Source: Rubricoccus sp038746605
GTDB taxonomy: Bacteria > Bacteroidota > Rhodothermia > Rhodothermales > Rubricoccaceae
Direction: 5' to 3'
Length of the DNA: 64,000 bases
Assembly: GCA_038746605.1 (NCBI GenBank)
Contig: JBCDKM010000005.1
Location: forward strand, 186,001-250,000
The notes beneath the pieces were generated by a model. It was not told where the DNA came from, ran no database searches, and saw only the letters and a program-made list of their open reading frames with translations. This document shows, piece by piece, positions 44,290-52,398 of the stretch (the stretch's first letter is position 1; every line of letters starts with the position of its first letter). A program made the position numbers and the translations under genes.

Positions 44290-44993
44290 CCCCCGAGGTC
44301 GTCCACCTCGACAACCATCTCTTGGTCGTCGCGAAGCCGCCCGGGATGCTCTCTCAGGCGGACGACACGGGCGATCTGGACGTGATCGCGTGGGCCAAAG
44401 CCTTTCTCAAGCGCGAGTTCGACAAGCCGGGCAACGTCTTCGCTGGCCTCGTGCACCGTCTGGACCGCCCGGTGGGAGGTGTGATGGTGATCGCGCGGAC
44501 GAGCAAGGCTGCCAGTCGTCTCGCGGATCAGTTCCGCAGGCGAACACCCGAGAAGCGCTACCTCGCGATGGTGGAAGGCCGTCTCACGGACGAAGGGAGG
44601 GCGGAGGACTGGCTCCTCAAAACGCACGACAAAAAACGGGGCACGCGTGTCAAGCGCGTCCGCGAGGGTACGCCGGGCGCCAAGAGAGCCGCCCTCGCGT
44701 GGACGACGCGCTCCATCGTCGGCGAGCGTTCGCTCGTGGAGGTCCGATTGGAGACCGGGCGCGCGCATCAGATCCGAGTTCAGTTGGCGGGCCTCGGGCA
44801 TCCCATCGTCGGGGACTTGCGCTACGGTGCTTCTGGCGCGCTCTCCGACGGCCGGAGTCTCGCGCTTCATGCCACCCACCTCACCATCGAGCACCCGACA
44901 CAGCGGGACCGCCAGACGTTCACGAGTCCACCCCCGAACACCTGGGGTGGGGCGTTCTCGGACGCGGTCCGGCGCGTGATGCGAGATTCGTAG
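44286..44993 (+). CDS. RluA-type pseudouridine synthase
   Basis: A 235-residue RNA pseudouridine synthase. The catalytic motif HRLDRPVGG (Asp60) and the LETGRAHQIRVQLAGLGHP motif are present. There is no S4 domain, as in TruC/RluA-like short forms. It overlaps the antiporter gene by four bases. The target (rRNA or tRNA site) cannot be inferred. Confidence 0.93.
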   Translation: MTPEVVHLDNHLLVVAKPPGMLSQADDTGDLDVIAWAKAFLKREFDKPGNVFAGLVHRLDRPVGGVMVIARTSKAASRLADQFRRRTPEKRYLAMVEGRLTDEGRAEDWLLKTHDKKRGTRVKRVREGTPGAKRAALAWTTRSIVGERSLVEVRLETGRAHQIRVQLAGLGHPIVGDLRYGASGALSDGRSLALHATHLTIEHPTQRDRQTFTSPPPNTWGGAFSDAVRRVMRDS

Positions 44994-45047
44994 GTGGCAG
45001 AGCGCGTTGTGCCGCCTTTTCCCGGACGCGCTTCTCTTCCCGCAACG

Positions 45048-45072
45048 CCCCCACCTCGGCGCCGAGGCGGGC
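45048..45072. repeat. Palindromic GC repeat, short form
   Basis: CCCACCTCGG-CG-CCGAGGCGGGC, one mismatch in the left arm, between two co-directional genes. Confidence 0.75.
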
Positions 45073-45109
45073 ACAGCCACGACCCTCCGGTCCGCAGCCC
45101 TGATTGGCC

Positions 45110-45763
45110 ATGTCCCTTCCGACGCTAGACCCCATCGAACTCCGCGTGGTCGGCGCCATGATCGAAAAATCGCTCGCGACGCCCGACTCGTATCCGCTGA
45201 CGCTCAATTCCTTGCGTTCGGCGTGCAACCAATCATCGTCGCGGGATCCGGTGATGGACCTGTCGGAGCGTGACGTGTCACAGGCCCTCGACCGACTTCG
45301 GCGGAGGCGTCTCGTCGGGACGGCCAGCGGCGCGGGGCATCGCGTCGCCAAGTTCCGCCATGCGCTCGCTGAGGCGATGGACCTCTCGCGTCGTGAGCTG
45401 GCGGTCCTCGCCGTGCTCGTGTTACGTGGGCCACAGACGGCAGGCGAGATCCGGTCTCGCGTGGGCCGGATGTGCGACCTCGCGAACGTCGCCGAGGCCG
45501 AGGAGGTGCTCTGGATGCTCGGAGAGCGCGAGTCGCCTCTCGTGGCCCAACTGCCGCGAGAGCCGGGTCGCTCTGCGGATCGATTCGCGCATACCCTCGC
45601 TGGGGATGTTGCCCCAACGTCCCAAGCGTCGGAGGATGCGGCACCCGACGAAGAGCCTCCGCCGCTCACGTTGGCGGAGCGAGTGGCGGGACTGGAACAA
45701 CAGGTCGCTGGGTTGCGCGCCGAGTTGACGGGACTTCGCGAGAGGCTGGGCGACTCAGGCTGA
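45110..45763 (+). CDS. YceH/DUF480 family protein
   Basis: A 217-residue soluble protein of the YceH (UPF0502/DUF480) family. The N-terminal LDPIELRVVGAMIEKSLATPDSYPL and the later RGPQTAGEIRSRVGRM are diagnostic. These proteins fold as two winged helices, so DNA binding is plausible, but the function is unknown. The last 35 residues form a predicted coiled coil (AERVAGLEQQVAGLRAELTG). An in-frame TTG at 45104 is an alternative start; I prefer the ATG at 45110. Confidence 0.9.
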   Translation: MSLPTLDPIELRVVGAMIEKSLATPDSYPLTLNSLRSACNQSSSRDPVMDLSERDVSQALDRLRRRRLVGTASGAGHRVAKFRHALAEAMDLSRRELAVLAVLVLRGPQTAGEIRSRVGRMCDLANVAEAEEVLWMLGERESPLVAQLPREPGRSADRFAHTLAGDVAPTSQASEDAAPDEEPPPLTLAERVAGLEQQVAGLRAELTGLRERLGDSG

Positions 45764-45778
45764 CAGAACGCGCGATCA

Positions 45779-45970
45779 GTCACACATGTGGCAGAAAGAA
45801 ATCTGCCAGAGGGGAAATCCGGAGGGAAAAAGCGAGTTGGGCACGGTCTGTGAGAAGCATGCGCTGCGGGCCGCTCGTCGCGGGAACGACAACAGGTCCA
45901 GCGTCACACATGCACGTGTGACGTACGTATGGCACCCTCAGGCACGACCTTCCAGGGTTCTGCCACACGT
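45779..45970. promoter_or_regulatory. Repeat-rich leader before the helix-hairpin-helix gene
   Basis: GTCACACATG occurs at 45779-45788 and again at 45903-45912. The second copy is half of a near-perfect 20-base palindrome (45903-45922, ending CACGTGTGAC). TGGCAGA/TCTGCCA forms a 7-base-pair hairpin at 45789-45808. The complement of this block, TCTGCCACACGTG, recurs at 45958-45970, just before the start codon. This is operator-like, but no binding protein can be named. Confidence 0.45.
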
Positions 45971-45973
45971 GCC

Positions 45974-46636
45974 ATGATTCGCTCTCTCCACGCTCCTGCT
46001 TTGGGACCCACGAACACTGAACTCGCCGACGTGCTCGGCCAGATGGCGGAGCTCCTCGTGCGCCGAGGGGAGCCCAACCCCTACCGCGTCCACGCGTACC
46101 TCCAGGCCGCTGCCATGCTTCGATCCCTCGACACCCCTGCCGCTGAGATCTACGGTGAGGGCGGGCGCGAGGCACTCACCGAGCTACCCGGCATCGGCGT
46201 CAACCTCGCGCAGCATCTCGCCGAGTACATCGAGCGTGGCCGGGTGGGGCTGCGTGATCGGCTGATGGCCTCAGGAGACCCAGCGGCTCTACTCGCGACC
46301 GTTCCGGGCATCGGGGAGGCGTTGGCGGAGCGGCTCGTCGCGTCGGGCATCCGCACATTGACATCCCTTGAAAGCGCTGCGCACGATGGTCGTCTCGCGC
46401 AGATCGCGGGTATAGGACCACGGCGGCTTGAGGCAATTCGCCTCCAACTGAACTCCATCCTCCACCGGTCCGCTCGTCGACGCGTCCGTCGTGTGCGCCG
46501 ACAGGTGGCTCGGCTCTCCGCTCTTCGCCATCGCGAGGAAGAGGCTCGCGCGGAGGCGACCCAGCAGGCCACAGCGATCTCCGACGAGACGACCGTGGCT
46601 ACGATCTATCCGCTCTTCCCACCGGCTGCAGCCTAG
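45974..46636 (+). CDS. Helix-hairpin-helix protein related to the PolX N-terminal domain
   Basis: A 220-residue protein. The N-terminal NTELADVLGQMAELLVRRGE and NPYRVHAYLQAAAMLRSL match the first helical domain of family X DNA polymerases. Three HhH motifs follow (LTELPGIGVNLAQHLAEYI, LATVPGIGEALAERLV, LAQIAGIGPRRLEAI), so it should bind DNA non-specifically. The polymerase and PHP domains of PolX are absent, so it is a stand-alone DNA-binding module. An Arg-rich helix (RRRVRRVRRQVARL) precedes the C-terminus. I chose ATG 45974; an ATG at 45929 is the alternative. Confidence 0.85.
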   Translation: MIRSLHAPALGPTNTELADVLGQMAELLVRRGEPNPYRVHAYLQAAAMLRSLDTPAAEIYGEGGREALTELPGIGVNLAQHLAEYIERGRVGLRDRLMASGDPAALLATVPGIGEALAERLVASGIRTLTSLESAAHDGRLAQIAGIGPRRLEAIRLQLNSILHRSARRRVRRVRRQVARLSALRHREEEARAEATQQATAISDETTVATIYPLFPPAAA

Positions 46637-46674
46637 GGAGGCGGATAGGGCGGGAGACCCGCACTCTCCCGCCT

Positions 46675-46709
46675 GGGCGCGGTCGGTATTCCGGCCGCGC
46701 CCCTTTTTT
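46675..46709 (+). terminator. Rho-independent terminator
   Basis: GGGCGCGGTCGG and CCGGCCGCGCCC form a 12-base-pair stem with one G-T wobble around a TATT loop. It is followed by CTTTTTT. This is the most classical intrinsic terminator in the window and ends the helix-hairpin-helix gene. Confidence 0.9.
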
Positions 46710-46726
46710 GTGAGCGCCCCAGGTCG

Positions 46727-46765
46727 GCCGGCCTCGGCAATGCCGAGAGCGAGACCGAGGCGGGC
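46727..46765. repeat. Palindromic GC repeat, degenerate long form
   Basis: The arms GGCCGGCCTCGG and CCGAGGCGGGC enclose an inner CGGCAATGCCG hairpin. It lies between convergent genes and abuts the stop of the DUF72 gene. Confidence 0.7.
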
Positions 46766-47821
46766 CTACTGGCCCCGCCGGTCCGCGACGTCCAGAAATC
46801 GGTGCGCGAGGGTTTGCGCGAGGTGAGGGGAGGAGCCCCAGGCTCGGTTGTTCGCGATCAGGTTCAACGTCACGTCGCTCTCGACAGCCTTGTACATCAG
46901 CGCGGCGCTTTCGTCGATCATGCGGCGGGCTTGACCGGTTTCCGAGAGGGCCGGGACAGGCTCCGTGAACGGGTATGCGAGCGCGAAGGCCTCGTCGTAT
47001 TTCATATCGCGAGGGTTGAGGAGCCGCACGATGGCCTCCCGATTTCGAGCCGAGAAGGTTTCACCCGCTAGCATCCACTGGTCGCGCAATGTGGGGAGCC
47101 AAGTCCAATGCGAGAAGACTCGCCCGATGCCCGCGCTGTCCATCCACGCCGCGAGGCCAGGCGTGAGGAGATGTTCCGAGCGGATCTCTAGGTGGTACGA
47201 GACCTCGCGTGGTACATCGCGGAAGAATCCGTCCCACTCGCCTACGACCGCCTCTGGTGGTGGTGACTCACGGACCCGGACGTACTCTTGCTCCACGATC
47301 ACCCCGGCCAGTTTGACACCGAGCGCGTCACGCAGCGGGTCGACGAACTGGCGCGTGAACCCGGCAGCGTCCAGGTAGCCCTCGTTGTCCTCGAAGGTCA
47401 TCCGTCCGCCCGAGCGGCGAGGCAGCTTTCGCGAGACGAACTGACGCGGCGCCTTGACGACGAACCGAGCGTTCGCGGGCGCGTGGTCCGCGTACTGCTG
47501 GAGAACGAACAGGTTGGACTCCGGTCGGCCGTCCGGTTTCAGCAGCGGGCGATAGTACAGGAAGTCTAACTCCAGCACATTGAAGTGTAAGAAGTAGTCC
47601 TCCACGGACGCGATGGGAAGAAGACGCTCTGTGAAGGACTCGCGACCCACTTTCTTCTGCCTCGTGCTGACCTGCCCGGCCCAGACGTCGCGCGGGTAGA
47701 TGGTGTCCAGCCATCCGGCGTAGCGGTCGGAGGCAGTGCCGAACCGAAGCCTCGGATGAACGCGGCGGAAGTCGAAGCGGTCCGCCTCGGCGCGGCGGTC
47801 GGGAACGGAGAGACGAGACAC
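46766..47821 (-). CDS. DUF72 (YecE-like) protein
   Basis: A 351-residue protein of the DUF72 family, a TIM-barrel group of unknown function. Conserved features include FGTASDRYAGWLDTIYP at the start, FLHFNVLELDFLYYRP, ARFVVKAPRQFV, and the late SHWTWLP and NPRDMKYDEAFALAYPF. The family has been suggested to act on nucleic acids or sugars but is uncharacterised. The first 20 residues are charged. It ends inside the palindrome and lies downstream of the flippase-like membrane gene in the opposite reading order. Confidence 0.86.
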   Translation of the reverse strand: MSRLSVPDRRAEADRFDFRRVHPRLRFGTASDRYAGWLDTIYPRDVWAGQVSTRQKKVGRESFTERLLPIASVEDYFLHFNVLELDFLYYRPLLKPDGRPESNLFVLQQYADHAPANARFVVKAPRQFVSRKLPRRSGGRMTFEDNEGYLDAAGFTRQFVDPLRDALGVKLAGVIVEQEYVRVRESPPPEAVVGEWDGFFRDVPREVSYHLEIRSEHLLTPGLAAWMDSAGIGRVFSHWTWLPTLRDQWMLAGETFSARNREAIVRLLNPRDMKYDEAFALAYPFTEPVPALSETGQARRMIDESAALMYKAVESDVTLNLIANNRAWGSSPHLAQTLAHRFLDVADRRGQ

Positions 47822-47884
47822 GAGCGAGACGGGAGGGGAGTGCGGGGTGCGGCGGTGTCAGGCGGGACAAGGTGGGCAAGAACG

Positions 47885-47908
47885 CACCGAGGCGGGCCAC
47901 CTCGCGTG
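47885..47908. repeat. Half-site of the palindromic repeat
   Basis: CACCGAGGCGGGCC matches the right arm of the palindrome family, without a clear left arm nearby. It lies in the gap between two co-directional minus-strand genes. Confidence 0.4.
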
Positions 47909-48919
47909 TCAGCCTGTCTTGCCCTTCCGGCCAAACAGGACCTCCGAGACGGCCGTCCCCGCTACGATGACGCCGATGACGAGCACGAGGTAGTAGGCGA
48001 TCATGCGCCACGCGAGAAGCGCCGGTCCTCCTGCGCCCTCGGGCAGGAGGGGCGCGAGAAACAGCAGGTAGAGACCCTCCATCCCGCCGGAGCCGCCTGG
48101 CGTGGGCAGCGCGATCCCGACCAGCCAGAGCGCGGCAGCGCGTAGATAGAACAGCACCGGCCGCGCGATGCTCGCGACGGCGAACGCCGCGTACAGCGCG
48201 ATGGCATAGCGCGACAACCAGATGCCCATCGTGAGCGCAAACCCTTTCAGGTAGAACGCAGCAGGCTGAAGGCGAAGGATCCGCGCCTGCCTCCGGAGCT
48301 TGCGGGCCTCGTCCTGCACGCGGTCCTCGAACCGGCGCAGAAACTTGATGCGGACGATTTTCCCTGCCACCCACTCGATGAGTTGGGGGCGGACGAGCGT
48401 CGCGTACGCGAAGAACGACACCCAGGTGAGGAGCCCGATCAGGTACAGCGCCACAGTGCCGATGGACGCGATGCCGAGCGCCGTCGGAAAGACAGGAAGC
48501 TGGAAGGTGAACAGGAAGAGGCTCACGATGAGGACCGCGAACCAGACCTGGTCCATCAGCATCGAGAACAGCATGTAGGCCGTCACCTGGCCGTACGGAA
48601 GCTTGTTCTCTCGCGAGATGAAGTACGCCGCGAAGGGACCCCCGCCGAGGGCACTCGGCGTGATGGCGGACAGAAAATCCCAGGTGATCTGTCCTCGAAC
48701 CGACTGGCGAAGGTCGAGCGCACCGTTCGAGATGTGCCGCAGCCGGAGTGCCGCAAACCCCACCTGGGCCACCAGACACAGCACGGCGAGCAGGAGCAGA
48801 CCGGGTCGGAAGCTCTGCGCCACCTCCACGAGATCCTCGCCCTCGGTCGTGAACACCACGATGCCCACGATGAGGAGGAGACTCAGCGCGACGGGCCAGA
48901 TCAGATCGCGCAGCCGCAC
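47909..48919 (-). CDS. LPG synthase/UPF0104-type membrane protein
   Basis: A 336-residue membrane protein of the lysylphosphatidylglycerol synthase TM (AglD/UPF0104) family. About eight TM helices are present, with TPSALGGGPFAAYFISRE and the late PTPGGSGGMEGLYLLFLAP, the hallmark PTPGG...GxxE motif. The catalytic GNAT-like domain of true MprF is missing, so it is more likely a flippase-like or sugar-lipid transport protein. The start is a GTG at 48919; the reading frame stays open further upstream into a Pro/Glu-rich stretch without an ATG, so the true N-terminus is uncertain. Confidence 0.86.
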   Translation of the reverse strand: MRLRDLIWPVALSLLLIVGIVVFTTEGEDLVEVAQSFRPGLLLLAVLCLVAQVGFAALRLRHISNGALDLRQSVRGQITWDFLSAITPSALGGGPFAAYFISRENKLPYGQVTAYMLFSMLMDQVWFAVLIVSLFLFTFQLPVFPTALGIASIGTVALYLIGLLTWVSFFAYATLVRPQLIEWVAGKIVRIKFLRRFEDRVQDEARKLRRQARILRLQPAAFYLKGFALTMGIWLSRYAIALYAAFAVASIARPVLFYLRAAALWLVGIALPTPGGSGGMEGLYLLFLAPLLPEGAGGPALLAWRMIAYYLVLVIGVIVAGTAVSEVLFGRKGKTG

Positions 48920-49308
48920 CGAGCCCCGCTGGACGGGCGGCTCGGGCGGGGGCTCAGGTCCGAGTCCGTCGGCCTCGGGTGGGGAAGGGGGAAGGGTGGG
49001 CGTTTCCAGTAGACCGGGGGCGAGCGGGCCTTACGGGGCGTCCGCGCCCGAAGATACCTGGGCACTCGGGACACCTCAGCGGAGCCAGAACGAAGGCTGC
49101 GCTATACCCCTCAGGTAGGCCGAGCCGAGGACCGAGGTGGGGTGCTTGGAGGGGCGACGATTGGATTTCACCCACAGGCTTCACCCAAAGGCCAAGCGTT
49201 GTGGAGGTCGGCCGGTTGTGGTGGTTCCTCAGCCTCGGTACCTTCGCTCCCGTCCGCGAAAGCGCCCTCCTTCCCTCGCGCCTTTCGGCTCTCACCCGCG
49301 CCTCACCC
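48920..49308. other. 389-base gap upstream of the complex I genes
   Basis: No gene is supported here. It holds a GGGGAAGGGGGAAGGG tract, half-palindromes (GGCCTCGGGTGG, and GCCGAGGACCGAGG near 49121-49136) and presumably the promoter of the nuo genes and the start of the divergent membrane protein. I cannot identify -35/-10 elements with confidence. The Pro/Glu-rich in-frame extension of the adjacent membrane protein covers its first 90 bases. Confidence 0.5.
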
Positions 49309-49818
49309 ATGCTGGAGACGTTCCTCTTCTTCGTCTTCGCCGTCCTCACGGTCGTCGGCGCCCTCGGCATGCTGATCTCGCGAAGCCCCGTGGCAGCCGC
49401 GCTCTGGATGGTGCAGGTGATGCTCGCCATCGCGTGCCTCTACCTCACACTGAACGCCGCGTTTATCGGGGTCGTGCAGGTGCTGGTCTACGCGGGCGCC
49501 ATCATGGTGCTGTTTCTGTTCGTGATTATGCTTCTCAACCTGGAGGAGATGCCGTCTCTGGGGGATTTCGACTGGCGGCGAGTGGTGGCCGGGATTCTAG
49601 GCGTGGCGGTCCTGGCTCAATTGCTGGCGCTCGTCGCAGTGCAACTGGTCGGTCTGCCGGGGGCTCCCACGACGGAAGAGGCCGTCGCGCAGACCGACGT
49701 GTCCAACATCGGTGTCGTCTTGTTGACCGAGCACGCCTTCACGCTTCAGATCGTGGGCGTTCTTCTCCTCGCCGCCACCATCGGTGCCGTCGTTCTCGCC
49801 AAAAAGCGCTTCGCCTAG
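49309..49818 (+). CDS. nuoJ: NADH-quinone oxidoreductase subunit J
   Basis: A 169-residue complex I subunit with five TM helices. The typical first half is SRSPVAAALWMVQVMLAIACLYLTLNAAFIGVVQ split over two helices, then IQVLVYAGAIMVLFLFVIMLL-like LVYAGAIMVLFLFVIML. NuoJ/ND6 forms part of the membrane arm that joins the Q module to the antiporter subunits. The frame is open upstream to 48979, but ATG 49309 gives the family length. nuoA-I must lie elsewhere in the genome. Confidence 0.94.
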   Translation: MLETFLFFVFAVLTVVGALGMLISRSPVAAALWMVQVMLAIACLYLTLNAAFIGVVQVLVYAGAIMVLFLFVIMLLNLEEMPSLGDFDWRRVVAGILGVAVLAQLLALVAVQLVGLPGAPTTEEAVAQTDVSNIGVVLLTEHAFTLQIVGVLLLAATIGAVVLAKKRFA

Positions 49819-49851
49819 CGCCCCTTCTTAAGCCCCCTCACCCGGCTCCTG

Positions 49852-50151
49852 ATGGATCTCACCTGGTACCTCTCGCTGAGCGCGGTCCTGTTCTCGATTG
49901 GTGTGCTCGGGGTGCTACTCCGCCGGAACGCGATCATCGTCTTCCTGAGCATCGAGCTGATGCTGAATGCGGTGAACCTCTCGCTCGTCGGCTTCGCACA
50001 GGACTTCGGCGACGTGCACGGCCACATCCTGGTCTTCTTCGTGATGAGCGTCGCCGCTGCCGAGGCGGCCGTCGGTCTGGCGATTGTGATCGCGATGTTC
50101 CGAAATACGCTCACCCTCAACATCGACGAGATCAACCTCTTCCGGGGATAA
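49852..50151 (+). CDS. nuoK: NADH-quinone oxidoreductase subunit K
   Basis: A 99-residue subunit with three TM helices, normal length. FSIGVLGVLLRRNAIIVFLS and IELMLNAVNLSLVGFA carry the conserved Glu in the second helix (IELMLN). The third helix AAEAAVGLAIVIAMFRN contains the other conserved Glu. NuoK transfers protons along the central hydrophilic axis of the membrane arm. It follows nuoJ after 33 bases. Confidence 0.96.
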   Translation: MDLTWYLSLSAVLFSIGVLGVLLRRNAIIVFLSIELMLNAVNLSLVGFAQDFGDVHGHILVFFVMSVAAAEAAVGLAIVIAMFRNTLTLNIDEINLFRG

Positions 50152-50222
50152 GTCGAGGGGCTAAACGAGAGCCTCCCTTCTTGCACGCCCTTTCCCCGCA
50201 CCCTGTCTCCTCTCCCGCGCCG

Positions 50223-52361
50223 ATGGAAACCAAAGCACTCGTCCAGATCATCCTGCTGCTCCCGCTCTTCGGGGCCGCGATCAACGGGATGATGGGCCTG
50301 TTCTGGCCTGCATGGCGGTCGCAGGAGAAGCTGATCGGAGGGCTCGCGCTCGCGGCCGTGGCCGTGCCATTCGCCGTCACGTGCGCTCTGTTCTTCGGTT
50401 TCGATACAGGGCATGGCGATGCGGACCACGCTGCCGGAGAGATCGTTCGCTACTTCACCTGGCTCCAGGCGGGGAGCCTGAGCGTGGACTTCGCCTACCA
50501 GATCGACCAGCTCTCGCTCCTGATGACGATGATCATCACGGGTGTGGGCTCGCTGATCCACCTGTACTCCATCGGGTACATGCACGGGGACAAGGGCTAC
50601 TGGCGGTTCTTTCCGTACCTGAACCTGTTCATTTTCGCGATGCTCAACCTCGTGTTGGCCGCGAACCTGCCGGTGCTCTTCCTCGGCTGGGAGGGCGTCG
50701 GCCTGTGCAGCTACCTCCTCATCGGGTTCTGGTACACGGACCTCAAGAACTCGGCGGCGGCGAACAAGGCGTTCATCGTCAACCGAGTCGGTGACTTCGC
50801 CTTCCTCCTGGCGATGTTCATCATCTTCCAGACCGTCACGAGCGCACCGGGCTTCTCGGGCACCTTCGGGCTGGACTTCGCGACGCTCCTCGCACCCGAG
50901 ACTCTCGCGCTCTTCGAGGGCTCCACAGGTCTTTGGGTGGCGTTGCTGCTCTTCATCGGCGCGACGGGCAAGAGCGCCCAGATCCCGCTCTTCGTCTGGC
51001 TCCCGGACGCGATGGCCGGGCCGACGCCCGTCTCCGCCCTCATCCACGCCGCGACGATGGTGACCTCCGGGCTCTACCTCCTCGCGCGGCTGAGCCTCCT
51101 CGTGCTGGACCAGCCGGGAGCGATGGTCGTCGTGGCGGTCGTCGGCGCGCTCACTGCGATTATGGCCGCGACGGTCGCGATCACGCAGAACGACATCAAG
51201 AAGGTGCTGGCGTACAGCACGGTGAGCCAGTTGGGGTACATGTTCCTCGCGGCGGGCGTGGGCGCGTTCTTCGTCGCCATCTTCCACGTGATGACCCACG
51301 CGTTCTTCAAGGCGTGCCTCTTTCTCGGCTCGGGGTCGGTCATCCACTCCATGCACCACGTGGAGCATGAACTGGAGCACAAGGGCCTCATCCCGAGCAC
51401 GCACGGCCCCAAGCCTCACGACTCCGAGGCGGCGCAGAACACGCTGCGTCACAACCCGCTCCCGTACGACGGGCCGTTCGACGCCCAGGATATGCGCACG
51501 ATGGGCGGGCTCAAGAAGTACATGCCGTCCACGCGCTGGACCTTCCTGCTCTCGACGCTCGCGATAGCAGGCATCCCGCCGCTCTCCGGCTTCTTCTCGA
51601 AGGACGAGATCCTCTTCTTCGCGTTCAAGTTCGGGTACGACGGCAACCCGCTCTTCTTCGCGGTCTGGTTCGTCGGGATCCTCACGGCGCTGCTGACCGC
51701 GATCTACATGACGCGGTGCTATCTCCTCACGTTTGAAGGCAAGCCGCGTTGGCCTGCCGCGATGGACGTGAAGCCACACGAGAGCCCCTGGACCATGACC
51801 GGTCCGCTTTGGGTGCTCGCCGGTCTGGCCGTGTTCGCGGGCTTCCTCGGGATGCCGCCCGCCGTGACCGAGACGTTTGGCCTGCCGGAGTCTTGGATCC
51901 ACCACTGGCTCGGCGCGGAGTACGGCGGTCCCGTCGCGGAGATCAAGCACGAGATCAAGCCGAGCAAGGGCATCGAGTGGCTGCTCCTCGGCGTCGGCTC
52001 GCTGATCGCGGCTGGAGGCGTCGCCCTCGCGTGGGTGTTCTTCCGGTTCGGCGAGCGTGGCCCCGAGGCGGACGGGTCCGTCCGCAAGCTCATGGGCATC
52101 TTCTACACGCCCGCGAGCAAGAAGTGGGGCTGGGACGAGGCGTACGACGCGGCCGTCGTCAAGCCGGTCGTGGAGGGCTCGCGCAAGGGCCTCGGCCCCT
52201 TCGACAAGAACATCGTGGACGGCGCCGTGACCGGCCTCGCGCAGAGCGTGCGCGGACTGGCGGGCGTGCTCCGTGGCGCCCAGACGGGCGTCGTCCAGAC
52301 CTACGCCGCGGCGCTCGTGCTGGGCGTGGTGGTCGTCGTCGCCCTCATGCTCCTCGTCTAG
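50223..52361 (+). CDS. nuoL: NADH-quinone oxidoreductase subunit L
   Basis: A 712-residue antiporter-like subunit at the distal end of complex I, with the long lateral helix at the C-terminus (about residues 600-712). Motifs include GWEGVGLCSYLLIGFW, TPVSALIHAATMVTSGLYLL and LPDAMAGPTPVSA. An insertion of about 45 residues (ELEHKGLIPSTHGPKPHD and following) lies between the helix at TMFLAAGVG and GGLKKYMPSTRW. E. coli NuoL is shorter there; I believe the insertion is common in this phylum. Start ATG 50223 is chosen over much longer open frame. Confidence 0.96.
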   Translation: METKALVQIILLLPLFGAAINGMMGLFWPAWRSQEKLIGGLALAAVAVPFAVTCALFFGFDTGHGDADHAAGEIVRYFTWLQAGSLSVDFAYQIDQLSLLMTMIITGVGSLIHLYSIGYMHGDKGYWRFFPYLNLFIFAMLNLVLAANLPVLFLGWEGVGLCSYLLIGFWYTDLKNSAAANKAFIVNRVGDFAFLLAMFIIFQTVTSAPGFSGTFGLDFATLLAPETLALFEGSTGLWVALLLFIGATGKSAQIPLFVWLPDAMAGPTPVSALIHAATMVTSGLYLLARLSLLVLDQPGAMVVVAVVGALTAIMAATVAITQNDIKKVLAYSTVSQLGYMFLAAGVGAFFVAIFHVMTHAFFKACLFLGSGSVIHSMHHVEHELEHKGLIPSTHGPKPHDSEAAQNTLRHNPLPYDGPFDAQDMRTMGGLKKYMPSTRWTFLLSTLAIAGIPPLSGFFSKDEILFFAFKFGYDGNPLFFAVWFVGILTALLTAIYMTRCYLLTFEGKPRWPAAMDVKPHESPWTMTGPLWVLAGLAVFAGFLGMPPAVTETFGLPESWIHHWLGAEYGGPVAEIKHEIKPSKGIEWLLLGVGSLIAAGGVALAWVFFRFGERGPEADGSVRKLMGIFYTPASKKWGWDEAYDAAVVKPVVEGSRKGLGPFDKNIVDGAVTGLAQSVRGLAGVLRGAQTGVVQTYAAALVLGVVVVVALMLLV

Positions 52362-52369
52362 CGACCCTC

Positions 52370-52392
52370 TCCGCCTCGGCCCCGAGGCGGGC
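52370..52392. repeat. Palindromic GC repeat inside the nuo operon
   Basis: TCCGCCTCGG-CC-CCGAGGCGGGC sits between the nuoL stop (52361) and the nuoM start (52399), seven bases before the ATG. A full terminator is unlikely there; the hairpin may influence nuoM translation. Confidence 0.85.
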
Positions 52393-52398
52393 CCCCCT

